NCBI GenBank assembly: GCA_963631655.1
Contig: CAVGRR010000001.1
Location: 1 to 64,000, forward strand
From: Methanomethylophilus sp963631655
GTDB taxonomy: Archaea; Thermoplasmatota; Thermoplasmata; Methanomassiliicoccales; Methanomethylophilaceae
Direction of reading: 5' to 3'
DNA: 64,000 bases
Part shown: one piece after another, positions 32,403 through 42,327 of the stretch
Position numbering within the stretch: position 1 is the first letter of the stretch
Layout of the letters: every line of letters begins with the position of its first letter
The notes under the pieces: generated by a model
Database searches by the model: none
What the model was told of the DNA's origin: nothing
What the model saw: only the letters and a program-made list of their open reading frames with translations
Made by a program: the position numbers and the translations under genes

Positions 32403-34238
32403 GATGATTATGAGAGCGCGGAACTGATCATTGAGCGTTTCTTGGATTTTGCCGAAAGAAAGATGTTTTTCAAAGTCGCCGTCAACAGGCAAGCTGTATG
32501 TCCCACGGTGATCGTCAGCAGCTCAGGATATCAGATTGCAATAGTCACCCGGTTGTTCAAAGAACCTCAGATCATGTTTCTCGGCTGTTCTAATGCATAT
32601 GATTACTTTTCGGGTCTGCCTTTTATCCACCCTCCGCCGAACGGATATGATGACGAATGGTATACAGTGGACATCACGCCGACCACTGATCTGAGTTTTC
32701 TTCTTTATGCACTAGGGATCTCCCGCACTTGTTGTGACTGGGCATACTCTAAGAGCAGCAATGTTTCCAGCATAAAGGAATTGGCTCAGATGCTGATTGA
32801 GGATAAGGCGTTCGATTCACTGGTTTATCGTGACTACCGTATTAGGAATGGGCCCGACAAGACCGATATCGATATTCTGCCTAAGATTCTCGAAATCCGC
32901 GTATTTATGCATTCTGATGAAGCAAGGCATCTGCCAGAATCTGCAATTTATCACAGGGTTGCAAAGATGGCTGAAAATCTAGAGGATAAGTTTGCCGGTG
33001 AAACACGGAACACTTCCAACATCACTTATTGGTTCGGTATGGGCAATCTGAGATGTTATTTTTCATGGAGGACGAGATACCGGTCGGGAAAAACGAAATC
33101 GATCCCCCAATGTTTTTGCTATCTGTATATCTGCGAACTTCTCAACGGTTCTGGTTGGAGTGATCCACTTGAATGTCAGAAAGAACTGCTGGACATCTAT
33201 GTCAAAAAGGAGTTCTGGTTCAGTAATGAACTCTTTGTACAATGGATTCATGATTTTTCAGCATATCACAGGGTTCCGTTGGAGTGGGATTATGAGTATC
33301 CGGATTGGTATAAGTTGCTGTTACAATTGGTCCATCCTGAGTATATTTCCGCTCAGAAGATCATGCCCCTGATAAATTCCCTGGCGAGATACAATTTCGA
33401 AAGTAAAAAAGTATATACGGAGCACCAAGAGGACTATCAGGATATCCTTGTTCGGTTTTTCCGCATTCTTATCAAACAGGATGCGGATAATGAACCCTTC
33501 TCGAGGTTATTGTTCACCTGGCACAATTGTTCCTGGTATGAACTGTTCCGTGCTCTTCCGGTCGAATTAGATGTCAATCACGGAAGTTACACCTATGAAA
33601 TTGACGAATTGCATAAATATACATTCGAAGGGAACCGCTGTACCTATTCCATGTGCATTCTGAGCACTGATTTCAAATCGTCTCTGTCGAATATTATGAA
33701 TACAATAGATCTTCTGCTGCGGAATGAATTTGGCCTTCCGAAGATCAAAGAAAGGCTGTCCCCGAGGAATGAGTATTACAAATGCATTCAAAAGGCGATC
33801 CGCGACTGGAAAGCGGATAAGAACAAGAGAGTCGTAGTCATTGACAGCAGCAGGTTGGAATCCGTTCGCCAGGATGCTCAGGAGACTTCGGAAAGGATCC
33901 GGACTTCTGATGAGATCGATAATGTGCCAGATGTCAAAAAATACCCAATACCGAAGAAAGATGTGAAGGAAAAACGGGCCGAAACTGAGGAGCCGGTCGT
34001 TCCTGAGACATACCCATTTTTGGACAAGGATGAGGTCAGATTCCTGACCATTCTGATCGAAGGCGGGAACTGGCAGTCATTCATCAAAAAGAACCGTCTG
34101 ATGCTTTCGATCCTTGTGGATTCGGTGAATAAGAAACTGTTCGAGGAGATCGGTGATACGGCCCTCGAGGTGCAGGACGGAAAACCGATTATGATTGAAG
34201 ATTATAAAGAGGATATCAAGAGGATAATATGTCTGTGA
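32400..34238 (+). CDS. sngA: TerB-domain protein (SngA-like), second copy
   Basis: 612 residues from the ATG at 32400. It has the same plan as its upstream paralog: N-terminal region 'MDDYESAELIIERF', TerB-N core near residue 218 (YFSWRTRYRSGK.. YICELLNGSGW), a very similar linker ('KAIRDWKADKNKRVVVIDS', 'LESVRQDAQETS'), and TerB-C from about residue 535. No in-frame TAG. Its 3' end overlaps sngB by 10 bp. TerB-family proteins occur with ATPases and helicases in stress and phage defence; the biochemical role is not settled. Confidence 0.75.
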   Translation: MDDYESAELIIERFLDFAERKMFFKVAVNRQAVCPTVIVSSSGYQIAIVTRLFKEPQIMFLGCSNAYDYFSGLPFIHPPPNGYDDEWYTVDITPTTDLSFLLYALGISRTCCDWAYSKSSNVSSIKELAQMLIEDKAFDSLVYRDYRIRNGPDKTDIDILPKILEIRVFMHSDEARHLPESAIYHRVAKMAENLEDKFAGETRNTSNITYWFGMGNLRCYFSWRTRYRSGKTKSIPQCFCYLYICELLNGSGWSDPLECQKELLDIYVKKEFWFSNELFVQWIHDFSAYHRVPLEWDYEYPDWYKLLLQLVHPEYISAQKIMPLINSLARYNFESKKVYTEHQEDYQDILVRFFRILIKQDADNEPFSRLLFTWHNCSWYELFRALPVELDVNHGSYTYEIDELHKYTFEGNRCTYSMCILSTDFKSSLSNIMNTIDLLLRNEFGLPKIKERLSPRNEYYKCIQKAIRDWKADKNKRVVVIDSSRLESVRQDAQETSERIRTSDEIDNVPDVKKYPIPKKDVKEKRAETEEPVVPETYPFLDKDEVRFLTILIEGGNWQSFIKKNRLMLSILVDSVNKKLFEEIGDTALEVQDGKPIMIEDYKEDIKRIICL

Positions 34239-35539
34239 AAATACCTAAAAGGGTCGCTTCGACCGTTATAAACTCACTGAAAGGAGGTGTCGTTCCGCGC
34301 ATCGGGCTGTCATACATCACCGTCGGACGCAAGGCGGAGATCGACGCCCTCCTGAACGACATCGACATCATCGCCGACGGTGGAGCGGCGTTCAGATTCA
34401 TCGAAGGAAGGTACGGAAGCGGCAAATCGTTCCTGTTACAAGCGATCAGGAACTATCTTATGGACAGGAATTTCGTGGTAGTTGATGCAGATCTGTCTCC
34501 CGAAAGGAAACTGCATGGCAACAAGGGGCAGGGACTGGCGACCTACCGCGAACTGGTCCGGAACATGAGCACCAAGACCTGTCCCGAGGGCGGAGCGTTA
34601 TCGCTCATCCTCGACAAATGGATCTCGAACGTCATGGCAACCGTGTCAAATGACACAGACCCAGAGTCCCCGGATTTCACCAAAGCGGTTGAGAAACGCA
34701 TCAGCACCGAAGTACTTTCAATGAGCGACATGGTGAGGGGATTCGATTTCGCCAGGCTGCTGACCCTTTACTATAGATCCTATGCGGAGAACGACGAACT
34801 CATGAAGGCGAAGGTCATCCGCTGGTTCCGCGGGGAGTTCGTCAACAAGACCGAGGCCAAGAACGAATTGGGTATCAATCTCATCATCACGGACGACGAC
34901 TGGTACGAGTATCTCAAGGTGTTCGCCGCCTTCCTCAAACAGGCCGGATACGCCGGAATGGTCATCCTCATCGACGAACTGGTCAACCTTTACAAGATCT
35001 CCAACAGGATCTCCAGAGAAAGCAACTACGAGAAGATCCTGTCGATGTACAACGATGTCCTGCAGGGCAAAGCGAAGTATCTGGGTATTATCATGTGCGG
35101 TACTCCGGAATGCATCGAGAACCCCCAGAGAGGCATCTACAGTTACGAGGCCCTGCGCTCGAGGCTCAGCACCGGAAAGTTCTCGAATGATGACACAAAG
35201 GACATGCTCGCACCGGTCATCAAACTCGATCCCCTCGGATATGAGGAGATGACAATCCTGGTGGAGAAACTGTCCCAGATACACGCAGTTTTATTCGGAT
35301 ACGAGGTAAAACTTCAGGAGAAGGACCTGGTCGATTTCATCAAGATCGAGTACGGTCGTATCGGGGCCGACAGCCACATCACCCCCAGGGAGGTCATCAG
35401 GGACTTCATCGAGCTTCTGGATATCCTTTACCAATATCCTGAGAAGACCGTCGATCAGGTCCTCCGTTCCGGTGATTTCCAGTTCGCCGAGGGCGGTCTC
35501 GAGGAGGACGAGGACGCGATCCCGGAGTTCGAGATCTGA
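34229..35539 (+). CDS. sngB: P-loop ATPase (DUF2791/BREX-type, SngB-like)
   Basis: 436 residues. Walker A is GRYGSGKSF near residue 58 and Walker B 'MVILIDELVNLYK' near residue 246. The opening 'GGVVPRIGLSYITVGRKAEI' is typical of the DUF2791 ATP-binding family found in defence islands. The paralog at 53756-55027 shares the motifs and the order between a TerB gene and a helicase gene. It presumably powers or gates the complex. Confidence 0.8.
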   Translation: MSVKIPKRVASTVINSLKGGVVPRIGLSYITVGRKAEIDALLNDIDIIADGGAAFRFIEGRYGSGKSFLLQAIRNYLMDRNFVVVDADLSPERKLHGNKGQGLATYRELVRNMSTKTCPEGGALSLILDKWISNVMATVSNDTDPESPDFTKAVEKRISTEVLSMSDMVRGFDFARLLTLYYRSYAENDELMKAKVIRWFRGEFVNKTEAKNELGINLIITDDDWYEYLKVFAAFLKQAGYAGMVILIDELVNLYKISNRISRESNYEKILSMYNDVLQGKAKYLGIIMCGTPECIENPQRGIYSYEALRSRLSTGKFSNDDTKDMLAPVIKLDPLGYEEMTILVEKLSQIHAVLFGYEVKLQEKDLVDFIKIEYGRIGADSHITPREVIRDFIELLDILYQYPEKTVDQVLRSGDFQFAEGGLEEDEDAIPEFEI

Positions 35540-35543
35540 TACC

Positions 35544-37787
35544 ATGGGAAACCCGGTGTTCGACAGATACGCCCCTTTCATCAAGGAATTCATCTATTGC
35601 AACAACTGGGAATCCCTCCGCGGGATCCAGATGGCGGCCGCGGATGCGATATTCAACACATCGCAGAATGTTCTTCTTACAGCATCCACCGCTTCGGGAA
35701 AGACCGAGGCGGCGTTCTTCCCAATTCTTACGCTCCTTCAGGAGGACCCTCCTGCGTCCATCGGAGCGCTTTACATCGGGCCTCTGAAGGCACTTATCAA
35801 TGATCAATTTGAACGTCTCGAACAACTGTGCCAGGAGGCCGATATTCCAGTATGGCACTGGCACGGTGATGTGAATCAGAGCCACAAGGAGAAGATGGTT
35901 CGGAACCCCTCCGGAATACTGCAGATCACCCCCGAATCCCTTGAAGGGATGCTGCTCCACAGGCACGGCGATATTGTCCGTCTTTTCGGGGATCTGCGTT
36001 TCATAGTGATCGATGAGGTCCACTCTCTGATCAAGGGCGACCGCGGAGGTCAGATGCTGTGTCTCATTGAAAGACTGTCCAAAATGGCAGGCTGCAACCC
36101 CCGCAGGATCGGTCTTTCCGCCACTATCGGAAATCCCCAGAGGACGGGAGAGTTCCTTTCCGCCGGGACCGGACGCATAACCGTGATACCCAAGGTGGAG
36201 GAGCCGAAGGTAAAGTGGAGGCTCTCGATGGAGCATTTCTTCATACAGTCCCAGCAGGCTGAACCTGAAGAGAACGTCAAGCCTCTGGCACCATTGGATG
36301 TCCCCACTGACACCGCACCCCGCAACGCCGATCCCGGGTACGGATACATATTCGAACACACCCGCGGGAAGAAGTGTCTCATATTCTCCAATTCGAGGGA
36401 GGAATGCGAAGAGGTCTGTTCCACCCTTCGCCATTATTGCGAGGCGAGGAAGGAGCCCGACAGGTTCCTGATCCACCACGGGAACATCTCCCCTGCCCTC
36501 AGGGAGGCTGCGGAAAGGGATATGAAGGATGAGAGCAGGGACATCACGGTCTGCACCACATCCACCTTAGAACTCGGTATCGACATCGGCCGTCTGGAAA
36601 GGGCATTCCAGATCGATGCCCCGTGGACCGTCTCCTCGTTCCTGCAGAGGATGGGAAGGACCGGACGCAGAGGACAGCCACCGGAGATGTGGTTCGTCAT
36701 CAGGGAGGATGAGGCCGAATCGAGGAGCATGGCGCCTGCCGCCGTTCCCTGGTCCCTGATCCACGGGATCGCATTGGTTCAGCTATACATCGAGGAGAAA
36801 TGGGTCGAACCGCCGAGATTCGACAGGCTTCCGTTCTCCCTGCTGTTCCATCAGACCATGTGCGTCCTGGCCGGCGGAGGGGAGATGAGCCCCGCCCAGC
36901 TTGCCGGAAAGGTTCTGAGACTGTCCTATTTCCACAGGATATCCCAGGACGACTACAAGGTCCTGCTCCGCCATCTGATCTCCACCGATATGATCGAGAA
37001 GACCGAAAGGGGCGGACTGATCGTGGGGCTGGCGGGGGAGAAGATTTTGTCATCATACCGTTTCCTCGCCACATTTCAGGAGAACGAGGAGTTCACCGTC
37101 CGCTGCGATTCCGTCGAATTGGGCACTATTGTACGCCCTCCGCCCGTGGGCGAGAAGGTCGCCATCGCCGGAAAGGTGTGGACCGTTGACACCATCGACC
37201 TGAAAAGACATCTTCTCACTGTCACTGAAGTGAAAGGGCGCGTTCCCGCCTTCTTCGGTCTCGATCCCGGCGACATGGACACCAAGATCCTTCTGAGGAT
37301 GAGACAGGTCCTGCTCGAGGACAAGGTCTATCCGTTCCTGATGAAGAATGCCGTCGGAAGGCTCTCGGAAGCAAGGGAGGTCGCTGCCGCCGCAGGCATC
37401 GGAAGGAGGCCTCTGATCAATCTCGGAGGGAACATGTGGTGTCTGTTCCCGTGGTTGGGAACATACGCTTTCTTCGCCCTCGAGAGGTTCCTCAAGATCA
37501 AGTGCGCAGGGGATCTGGGTCTTTCAGGTCTCGACTCCGACCGCCCGTTCTTCATACAGTTCTCCATGAAGGTCTCCGAGAAGGAGTTCTATCAGGTCGC
37601 GGTCGATCATTCTAAAGAGGAACTAGATCCCATGGATCTTGTCTATGAGAAAGAGGTCCCCTACTTCGAGAAATACGACGAGTATGTCCCCGAGGAACTG
37701 GTCCGCAAAGGTTTCGCCTACGGTGTACTCGATATCGACACCATGCTGAAACGTGTCCTCGAATGGGAAGAATACCTGCACCGATGA
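35544..37787 (+). CDS. sngC: DEAD/DEAH-box superfamily 2 helicase (SngC-like)
   Basis: 747 residues from the ATG at 35544, four bases after the sngB stop. Helicase motifs: STASGKTEA (I), 'PLKALINDQFERL' (Ia), DEVH (II), SATIG (III), 'TTSTLELGIDIG' (V) and QRMGRTGRRG (VI). A C-terminal extension of about 350 residues resembles Lhr-like helicases rather than RNA DEAD-box proteins, suggesting DNA or RNA duplex unwinding. Last gene of the cassette; its paralog is at 51606-53759. Confidence 0.85.
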   Translation: MGNPVFDRYAPFIKEFIYCNNWESLRGIQMAAADAIFNTSQNVLLTASTASGKTEAAFFPILTLLQEDPPASIGALYIGPLKALINDQFERLEQLCQEADIPVWHWHGDVNQSHKEKMVRNPSGILQITPESLEGMLLHRHGDIVRLFGDLRFIVIDEVHSLIKGDRGGQMLCLIERLSKMAGCNPRRIGLSATIGNPQRTGEFLSAGTGRITVIPKVEEPKVKWRLSMEHFFIQSQQAEPEENVKPLAPLDVPTDTAPRNADPGYGYIFEHTRGKKCLIFSNSREECEEVCSTLRHYCEARKEPDRFLIHHGNISPALREAAERDMKDESRDITVCTTSTLELGIDIGRLERAFQIDAPWTVSSFLQRMGRTGRRGQPPEMWFVIREDEAESRSMAPAAVPWSLIHGIALVQLYIEEKWVEPPRFDRLPFSLLFHQTMCVLAGGGEMSPAQLAGKVLRLSYFHRISQDDYKVLLRHLISTDMIEKTERGGLIVGLAGEKILSSYRFLATFQENEEFTVRCDSVELGTIVRPPPVGEKVAIAGKVWTVDTIDLKRHLLTVTEVKGRVPAFFGLDPGDMDTKILLRMRQVLLEDKVYPFLMKNAVGRLSEAREVAAAAGIGRRPLINLGGNMWCLFPWLGTYAFFALERFLKIKCAGDLGLSGLDSDRPFFIQFSMKVSEKEFYQVAVDHSKEELDPMDLVYEKEVPYFEKYDEYVPEELVRKGFAYGVLDIDTMLKRVLEWEEYLHR

Positions 37788-37843
37788 GGGATGCCAGCAG
37801 CCCGGTTTCGGGCCGGTTCCGGAGAATGTCGCGGATAGAATCA

Positions 37844-37866
37844 ACCGTCAGAAAACGGTCAGTTTT
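37844..37866 (+). terminator. weak hairpin after first helicase gene
   Basis: ACCGT and ACGGT flank CAGAAA near 37844-37860, followed by CAGTTTTGTTG; a GCCCG/CGGGC hairpin lies just upstream at 37800-37813. Confidence 0.4.
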
Positions 37867-37965
37867 GTTGAAGCCGTGACGTATCCGACATTTGATGTCT
37901 GAAATCGGACAATAGCTTTTTAATCGATATTTCTTAGGCGCCCGTATTCAACACGAGGTATCGAA

Positions 37966-38985
37966 ATGGTATACAGAATCGGAATTATCGGAGGAACGGG
38001 ATATACAGGAAGCGAACTCTCCCGTATCCTTTGCAGACACCCCGATGTCGAGCTTGCGGCCCTGACCTCCCGTACCAACGCCGGGAAGAAGGTCTCCGAG
38101 GTCAACACCTTCCTGAAAGGATACTCCGACATCGAGTTCACCGAGAAGATCTCCGATACCAACGATCTCGACCTCGTGATGGTGGCCACCCCCCGCGGTG
38201 TCGCCATGGAAGAGGTGCCCGGTCTCGTCGAACAGGGGATCAAATGCGTCGACCTGTCCGGAGACTACCGTCTCAAAGACCCGAAAGAGTACGAGAAATG
38301 GTATGGTAAAGAGCACACAGACACCGAACATCTTTCCGAAGCGGTGTTCGGTCTCCCCGAGTTCTTCCGCAAGGACATCAAAGGTGCCGATCTCGTGGCA
38401 AATCCCGGATGTTATGCGACATCCGCGATCCTGGCGATCGCCCCGCTCATAAAGTCCGGTCTCGTGTATCCGGACGTCTTCGTGGACGGAAAGAGCGGAA
38501 CCTCCGGAGCGGGAATGAAGCCTTCCGAGCGCCTTCACCACCCGACCTGCGGAGAGTCGGTGATCCCCTACAGCGTGGGGACCCATCGCCACACCCCGGA
38601 GATCGACATGGCCGTCGGGATGTACGCGGGAAGCAAGTGCGACGTGATGTTCGTCCCCCACCTCATCCCGATCGTGAGGGGCATCATCTCCTCATGCTAC
38701 TTCCGCGCAAAGAAGGATGTTACTCAGGCGGACATCGATGCGGTCTTCGAGGACGCATACGGAAAGGAACGCTTCGTGGACTATGTGCCGGAACCCTCGA
38801 TCCGCGCCGTGGTGGGCTCGAACCACGCACAGGTGGGCTCGAAGGTCATCGGCGGACGCATCGTGAGCTTCGGTGTGTTGGACAATCTGGTCAAAGGGGC
38901 CGCCGGACAGGCGGTCCAGAACATGAACCTTATGCTGGGGCTGGACGAGACAGCAGGTCTCGACTTCCCCGGACTTGGAGTGTGA
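37966..38985 (+). CDS. argC: N-acetyl-gamma-glutamyl-phosphate reductase
   Basis: 339 residues; NADPH reduction of acetylglutamyl phosphate. N-terminal GGTGYTGSELSRIL, catalytic Cys in ANPGCYATS, and His region 'SVGTHRHTPEI' are intact. First gene of argC-argJ-argB-argD. A TATA-like element (TTTTTAATCGATATTTC, about 37914-37930) lies about 40 nt upstream. Confidence 0.95.
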   Translation: MVYRIGIIGGTGYTGSELSRILCRHPDVELAALTSRTNAGKKVSEVNTFLKGYSDIEFTEKISDTNDLDLVMVATPRGVAMEEVPGLVEQGIKCVDLSGDYRLKDPKEYEKWYGKEHTDTEHLSEAVFGLPEFFRKDIKGADLVANPGCYATSAILAIAPLIKSGLVYPDVFVDGKSGTSGAGMKPSERLHHPTCGESVIPYSVGTHRHTPEIDMAVGMYAGSKCDVMFVPHLIPIVRGIISSCYFRAKKDVTQADIDAVFEDAYGKERFVDYVPEPSIRAVVGSNHAQVGSKVIGGRIVSFGVLDNLVKGAAGQAVQNMNLMLGLDETAGLDFPGLGV

Positions 38986-38991
38986 TTGATA

Positions 38992-40218
38992 ATGGTAGAG
39001 ATAATCGACGGAGGGATAACGACCCCTCAGGGATTCAAGGCAGCAGGTGTGCATTCCGGTGTGAAATACCGTTCGCTGGATATGGGACTTCTTTATTCCG
39101 AGGTTCCTGCCACCGCATTCTGCGCATTCACTTCGAACAACGTAAAAGCCGCACCTGTGCAGCTCATGATGAACGACAAACCGGAGAAACTCTCCGCGGT
39201 CATCGTCAACAGCGGTAACGCGAACGCCCTCACCGGACGCCGCGGATACGAGGACGCACAGACCATGCAGAAACTCGTGGCGGCCGAACTGGGCATCGAG
39301 CCCAAACAGGTCGGTGTCATGTCCACCGGACTCATCGGACGTTTCATGGACATGCCGAAGATCACTTTCGGAATCACCAAGGCAGTGAAGGCCCTCGGCA
39401 CCGGACGCGACAGTGACAACCTCATCTGCGAGGCCATCATGACCACCGATACCATCAAGAAGGAATGTGCGGTCCGCGTCCGTCTCGAGGACGGAACCAT
39501 GGTAAGGATCTCCATGATCTCCAAGGGAAGCGGAATGATCCAGCCCCACCTCAAGGCACTTCACGGAACGACCCTGTCCCTCATCACCACCGATGCGGTC
39601 CTCACCCCCAAGTTCTACGAGCACTTCCAGGGGATCCTCGATGATTCGATGAACATGGTCTCCGTCGACGGCGACCAGTCCACCAACGACACCTGCATCA
39701 TGCTCGCCAACGGACTCGCCGGAGGCAAGCCCGCCGATGACGATCCCAACTTCCAGGATGCGCTCCGTGTCCTCACCACCAAGATCGCACGCACCATCGC
39801 CATGGACGGAGAGGGGGCCACCAAGCTCATCACCGTTGAAGTAAAAGGTGCTGAGACCAAGGAAGATGCGAAGAAATGCATCAAGGCGATCATCAACTCG
39901 CCTCTTGTCAAGGCAGCCATCTTCGGAGCGGACCCCAATTACGGACGTGTCATGATGGCCGTCGGAAACAGCGGTGCCAAGTTCAGTCTCAACGACGTCC
40001 ACCTGACCATCAAGGGAGGCGATATGGTCGTCGACATCCTCGACTCCGGTGCACCTGTCTTCCAGGACGAGACCTCCGTCGAGGCCGTCCGTATGACCAT
40101 GGACAACAAGGAGGTCATCCTCAGTCTCGACCTCGGTGTAGGAAACGCATCCGCCACCGGATGGGGCTGCGACCTTACCTACGATTACGTCCGCATCAAC
40201 GCAGAGTACGCATCCTGA
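38992..40218 (+). CDS. argJ: glutamate/ornithine N-acetyltransferase
   Basis: 408 residues from the ATG at 38992, six bases after the argC stop. Transfers acetyl from acetylornithine to glutamate, closing the cyclic pathway. Autocleavage normally occurs at Ala-Thr in PNMATML; here the region reads QPHLKALHGTTLSLITTDA, a Gly-Thr site with about four extra residues before it. The flanking KGSGMI and VDGDQSTNDT are conserved. It is probably active but unusual at the processing site. Confidence 0.9.
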   Translation: MVEIIDGGITTPQGFKAAGVHSGVKYRSLDMGLLYSEVPATAFCAFTSNNVKAAPVQLMMNDKPEKLSAVIVNSGNANALTGRRGYEDAQTMQKLVAAELGIEPKQVGVMSTGLIGRFMDMPKITFGITKAVKALGTGRDSDNLICEAIMTTDTIKKECAVRVRLEDGTMVRISMISKGSGMIQPHLKALHGTTLSLITTDAVLTPKFYEHFQGILDDSMNMVSVDGDQSTNDTCIMLANGLAGGKPADDDPNFQDALRVLTTKIARTIAMDGEGATKLITVEVKGAETKEDAKKCIKAIINSPLVKAAIFGADPNYGRVMMAVGNSGAKFSLNDVHLTIKGGDMVVDILDSGAPVFQDETSVEAVRMTMDNKEVILSLDLGVGNASATGWGCDLTYDYVRINAEYAS

Positions 40219-40226
40219 GTGGTCGG

Positions 40227-41057
40227 ATGAGTGAGATCTATCTTCTCAAATTCGGCGGAAATGCGCTCGACGGAGAGTCCGGATTGGACCGTCTGGCACA
40301 TGAGATCTCCGAGCTCATGGAGAACGGCAGATCGATCGTCGTCGTGCATGGCGGAGGCCCCTCCATCTCCCGTGAGATGGAACGTCTCGGCATGAGTCCC
40401 AGGATGGTCGCCGGTGTCCGCGTGACAGATGAAGGCGCCCTCGAAGTGGCCGAGAAGGTCCTCCGCGAGATCAACGGGAACGTCGTCGCCGCCTTCGACC
40501 GCGCAGGTGTCAGGGCCGTCGGAATGCCCGCCTATTTCTGCACCGAATGCAGGAAGAAGGCTCCTTTCGACGCCACCGAGGACGGAAAGACCGTGACGGT
40601 CGATCCCGGACTCGTGGGAGAAGTTGTATCCGTCGACAAGCAGACCATTCTCGACCTCGTGGCAGACAAGATCGTACCTGTGATTTACCCCATCGGGGCC
40701 ATGGCCGTCGATGACAAGGTTCAGCACCTGAACGTCAACGCGGACACCATGGCGGCAGGCATCGCGGCCGGTATCAAGTGCAAGGAAATGATCGCAATAA
40801 CAGATGTCCCAGGCATCCTGAAGAACGTGGCAGACCCCTCTTCCAAGATTGACCGCGCCACCTTCGCCGACATCGACGCGATGATCGCTGACGGTACCAT
40901 TTCCGGCGGAATGATCCCCAAGGTGGAGGCCTGCCGTAAGGCCGTGGACGCCGGTGCGCACATGGTCCGCATGGTCAACGGACGCGATCCCGACAGCATC
41001 CTCACGGACATCATCCTCAACAACGTCCCCAAAGGGACACTCATAGTCAAAAAGTGA
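40227..41057 (+). CDS. argB: acetylglutamate kinase
   Basis: 276 residues from the ATG at 40227, eight bases after argJ. Phosphorylates N-acetylglutamate. Motifs: LLKFGGNAL at the N-terminus, VVVHGGGP, and 'LNVNADTMAAGIAAGI', 'ITDVPGIL'. The second enzyme of the cyclic arginine pathway. Confidence 0.94.
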   Translation: MSEIYLLKFGGNALDGESGLDRLAHEISELMENGRSIVVVHGGGPSISREMERLGMSPRMVAGVRVTDEGALEVAEKVLREINGNVVAAFDRAGVRAVGMPAYFCTECRKKAPFDATEDGKTVTVDPGLVGEVVSVDKQTILDLVADKIVPVIYPIGAMAVDDKVQHLNVNADTMAAGIAAGIKCKEMIAITDVPGILKNVADPSSKIDRATFADIDAMIADGTISGGMIPKVEACRKAVDAGAHMVRMVNGRDPDSILTDIILNNVPKGTLIVKK

Positions 41058-41062
41058 TTTAT

Positions 41063-42247
41063 ATGGATTTCAACACAATCAAAGACCTCAGTTCGAAGTA
41101 CCTCTTCCAGAACTACGGCCGTATGGACATCGCCTTCGAGAACGGCGAGGGCTGTTACCTCTTCGACACCGAGGGAAAGAAGTACCTCGACGTCACCGCA
41201 GGTATCGCGGTCTGCAGTCTGGGACATTCACATCCCGAGTGGGTCAAGGCCATGCGCGACCAGGTCTCCCACCTCGTACACGTCTCCAATCTCTACTACA
41301 TCAAGGAACAGGCACTGCTCGCACAGCGCCTCAACACCATCACCCCCGACTCAATCACCCGCACCCTGTTCGTCAACAGCGGTGCAGAGGCCAACGAGGG
41401 TGCCCTGAAGACCGCCGTCCGCTACACCGGACGCCACAAGGTGCTTTCCGCCCTGAACGGTTTCCACGGACGCACATCCGCCTCCCTCGGAGCCACCGGA
41501 CAGACGAAGTATCAGTCCGGATTCGAACCTTTGATCAGCGGAGCATACCATTACTACACGTACAACGACCTCGAATCCGTGAAGTCCCAGATCGACCGCG
41601 ACACCGCTGCACTGATGGTCGAGGGAATCCAGGGAGAGGGAGGAGTCATCCCGGCAACCAAGGAGTTCATCGAGGGTGTCCGCGACCTCTGTACCGACCT
41701 CGGCGTCATAATGATCGTCGACGAGGTTCAGACCGGAATGGGCCGCACCGGAAAATGGTGGTGCATGGACCAGTTCGGAGTCGTTCCCGATATAATCACC
41801 GCGGCGAAGGGTCTCGCCGCCGGAATGCCCATCGGAGCTGTCATGACCACCGATGAGATCGCATCCTGTATGACCCCCGGTACCCACGGAACTACCTTCG
41901 GCGGAAACCCCCTGGTCTGTGCCTCCGGAAGCGCCGTCATCGACATCATCAACCGTCAGCGCATCCTCGACAACGTCAACACCGTCTCCGAGTCCTGGTT
42001 CGCCGACCTTAACGCCCTGAAGGCACAGCACCCCGACAAGATCAGGGACGTCCGCGGAATGGGATTCCTGATCGGTGTGGAGATGGACTCCGAAGCAACC
42101 GCGGCTGCTGTCAAGAAGTTCATGTTCGACCACAACATCCTGGTCAACGTGGCCCACGGAAAGACCCTCCGTCTCATTCCTCCGCTCATCTTCACGATGG
42201 AGCAGAAGAACGAGTTCATGAGGATCCTCACGGAAGCTCTCAACTGA
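41063..42247 (+). CDS. argD: acetylornithine aminotransferase
   Basis: 394 residues from the ATG at 41063. PLP-dependent class III aminotransferase: 'LFVNSGAEANEGALK', 'IVDEVQTGMGRTGKW', and the PLP Lys in ITAAKGLAAGMPIGA. Converts acetylglutamate semialdehyde to acetylornithine. Last gene before a strong terminator. argF and carAB are not in the window. Confidence 0.94.
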   Translation: MDFNTIKDLSSKYLFQNYGRMDIAFENGEGCYLFDTEGKKYLDVTAGIAVCSLGHSHPEWVKAMRDQVSHLVHVSNLYYIKEQALLAQRLNTITPDSITRTLFVNSGAEANEGALKTAVRYTGRHKVLSALNGFHGRTSASLGATGQTKYQSGFEPLISGAYHYYTYNDLESVKSQIDRDTAALMVEGIQGEGGVIPATKEFIEGVRDLCTDLGVIMIVDEVQTGMGRTGKWWCMDQFGVVPDIITAAKGLAAGMPIGAVMTTDEIASCMTPGTHGTTFGGNPLVCASGSAVIDIINRQRILDNVNTVSESWFADLNALKAQHPDKIRDVRGMGFLIGVEMDSEATAAAVKKFMFDHNILVNVAHGKTLRLIPPLIFTMEQKNEFMRILTEALN

Positions 42248-42257
42248 AACTCATTTT

Positions 42258-42299
42258 CCCTTCCGGACCTGTGAAAAAAGGGTCCGAAAGGGTTTTTTT
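42258..42299 (+). terminator. strong terminator of arg operon
   Basis: CCCTTCCGGACC (42258-42269) pairs with GGTCCGAAAGGG (42281-42292) with one mismatch, followed by seven T. Confidence 0.8.
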
Positions 42300-42327
42300 A
42301 ACGGTCCGAAGACCTGTGTTTACCTTA

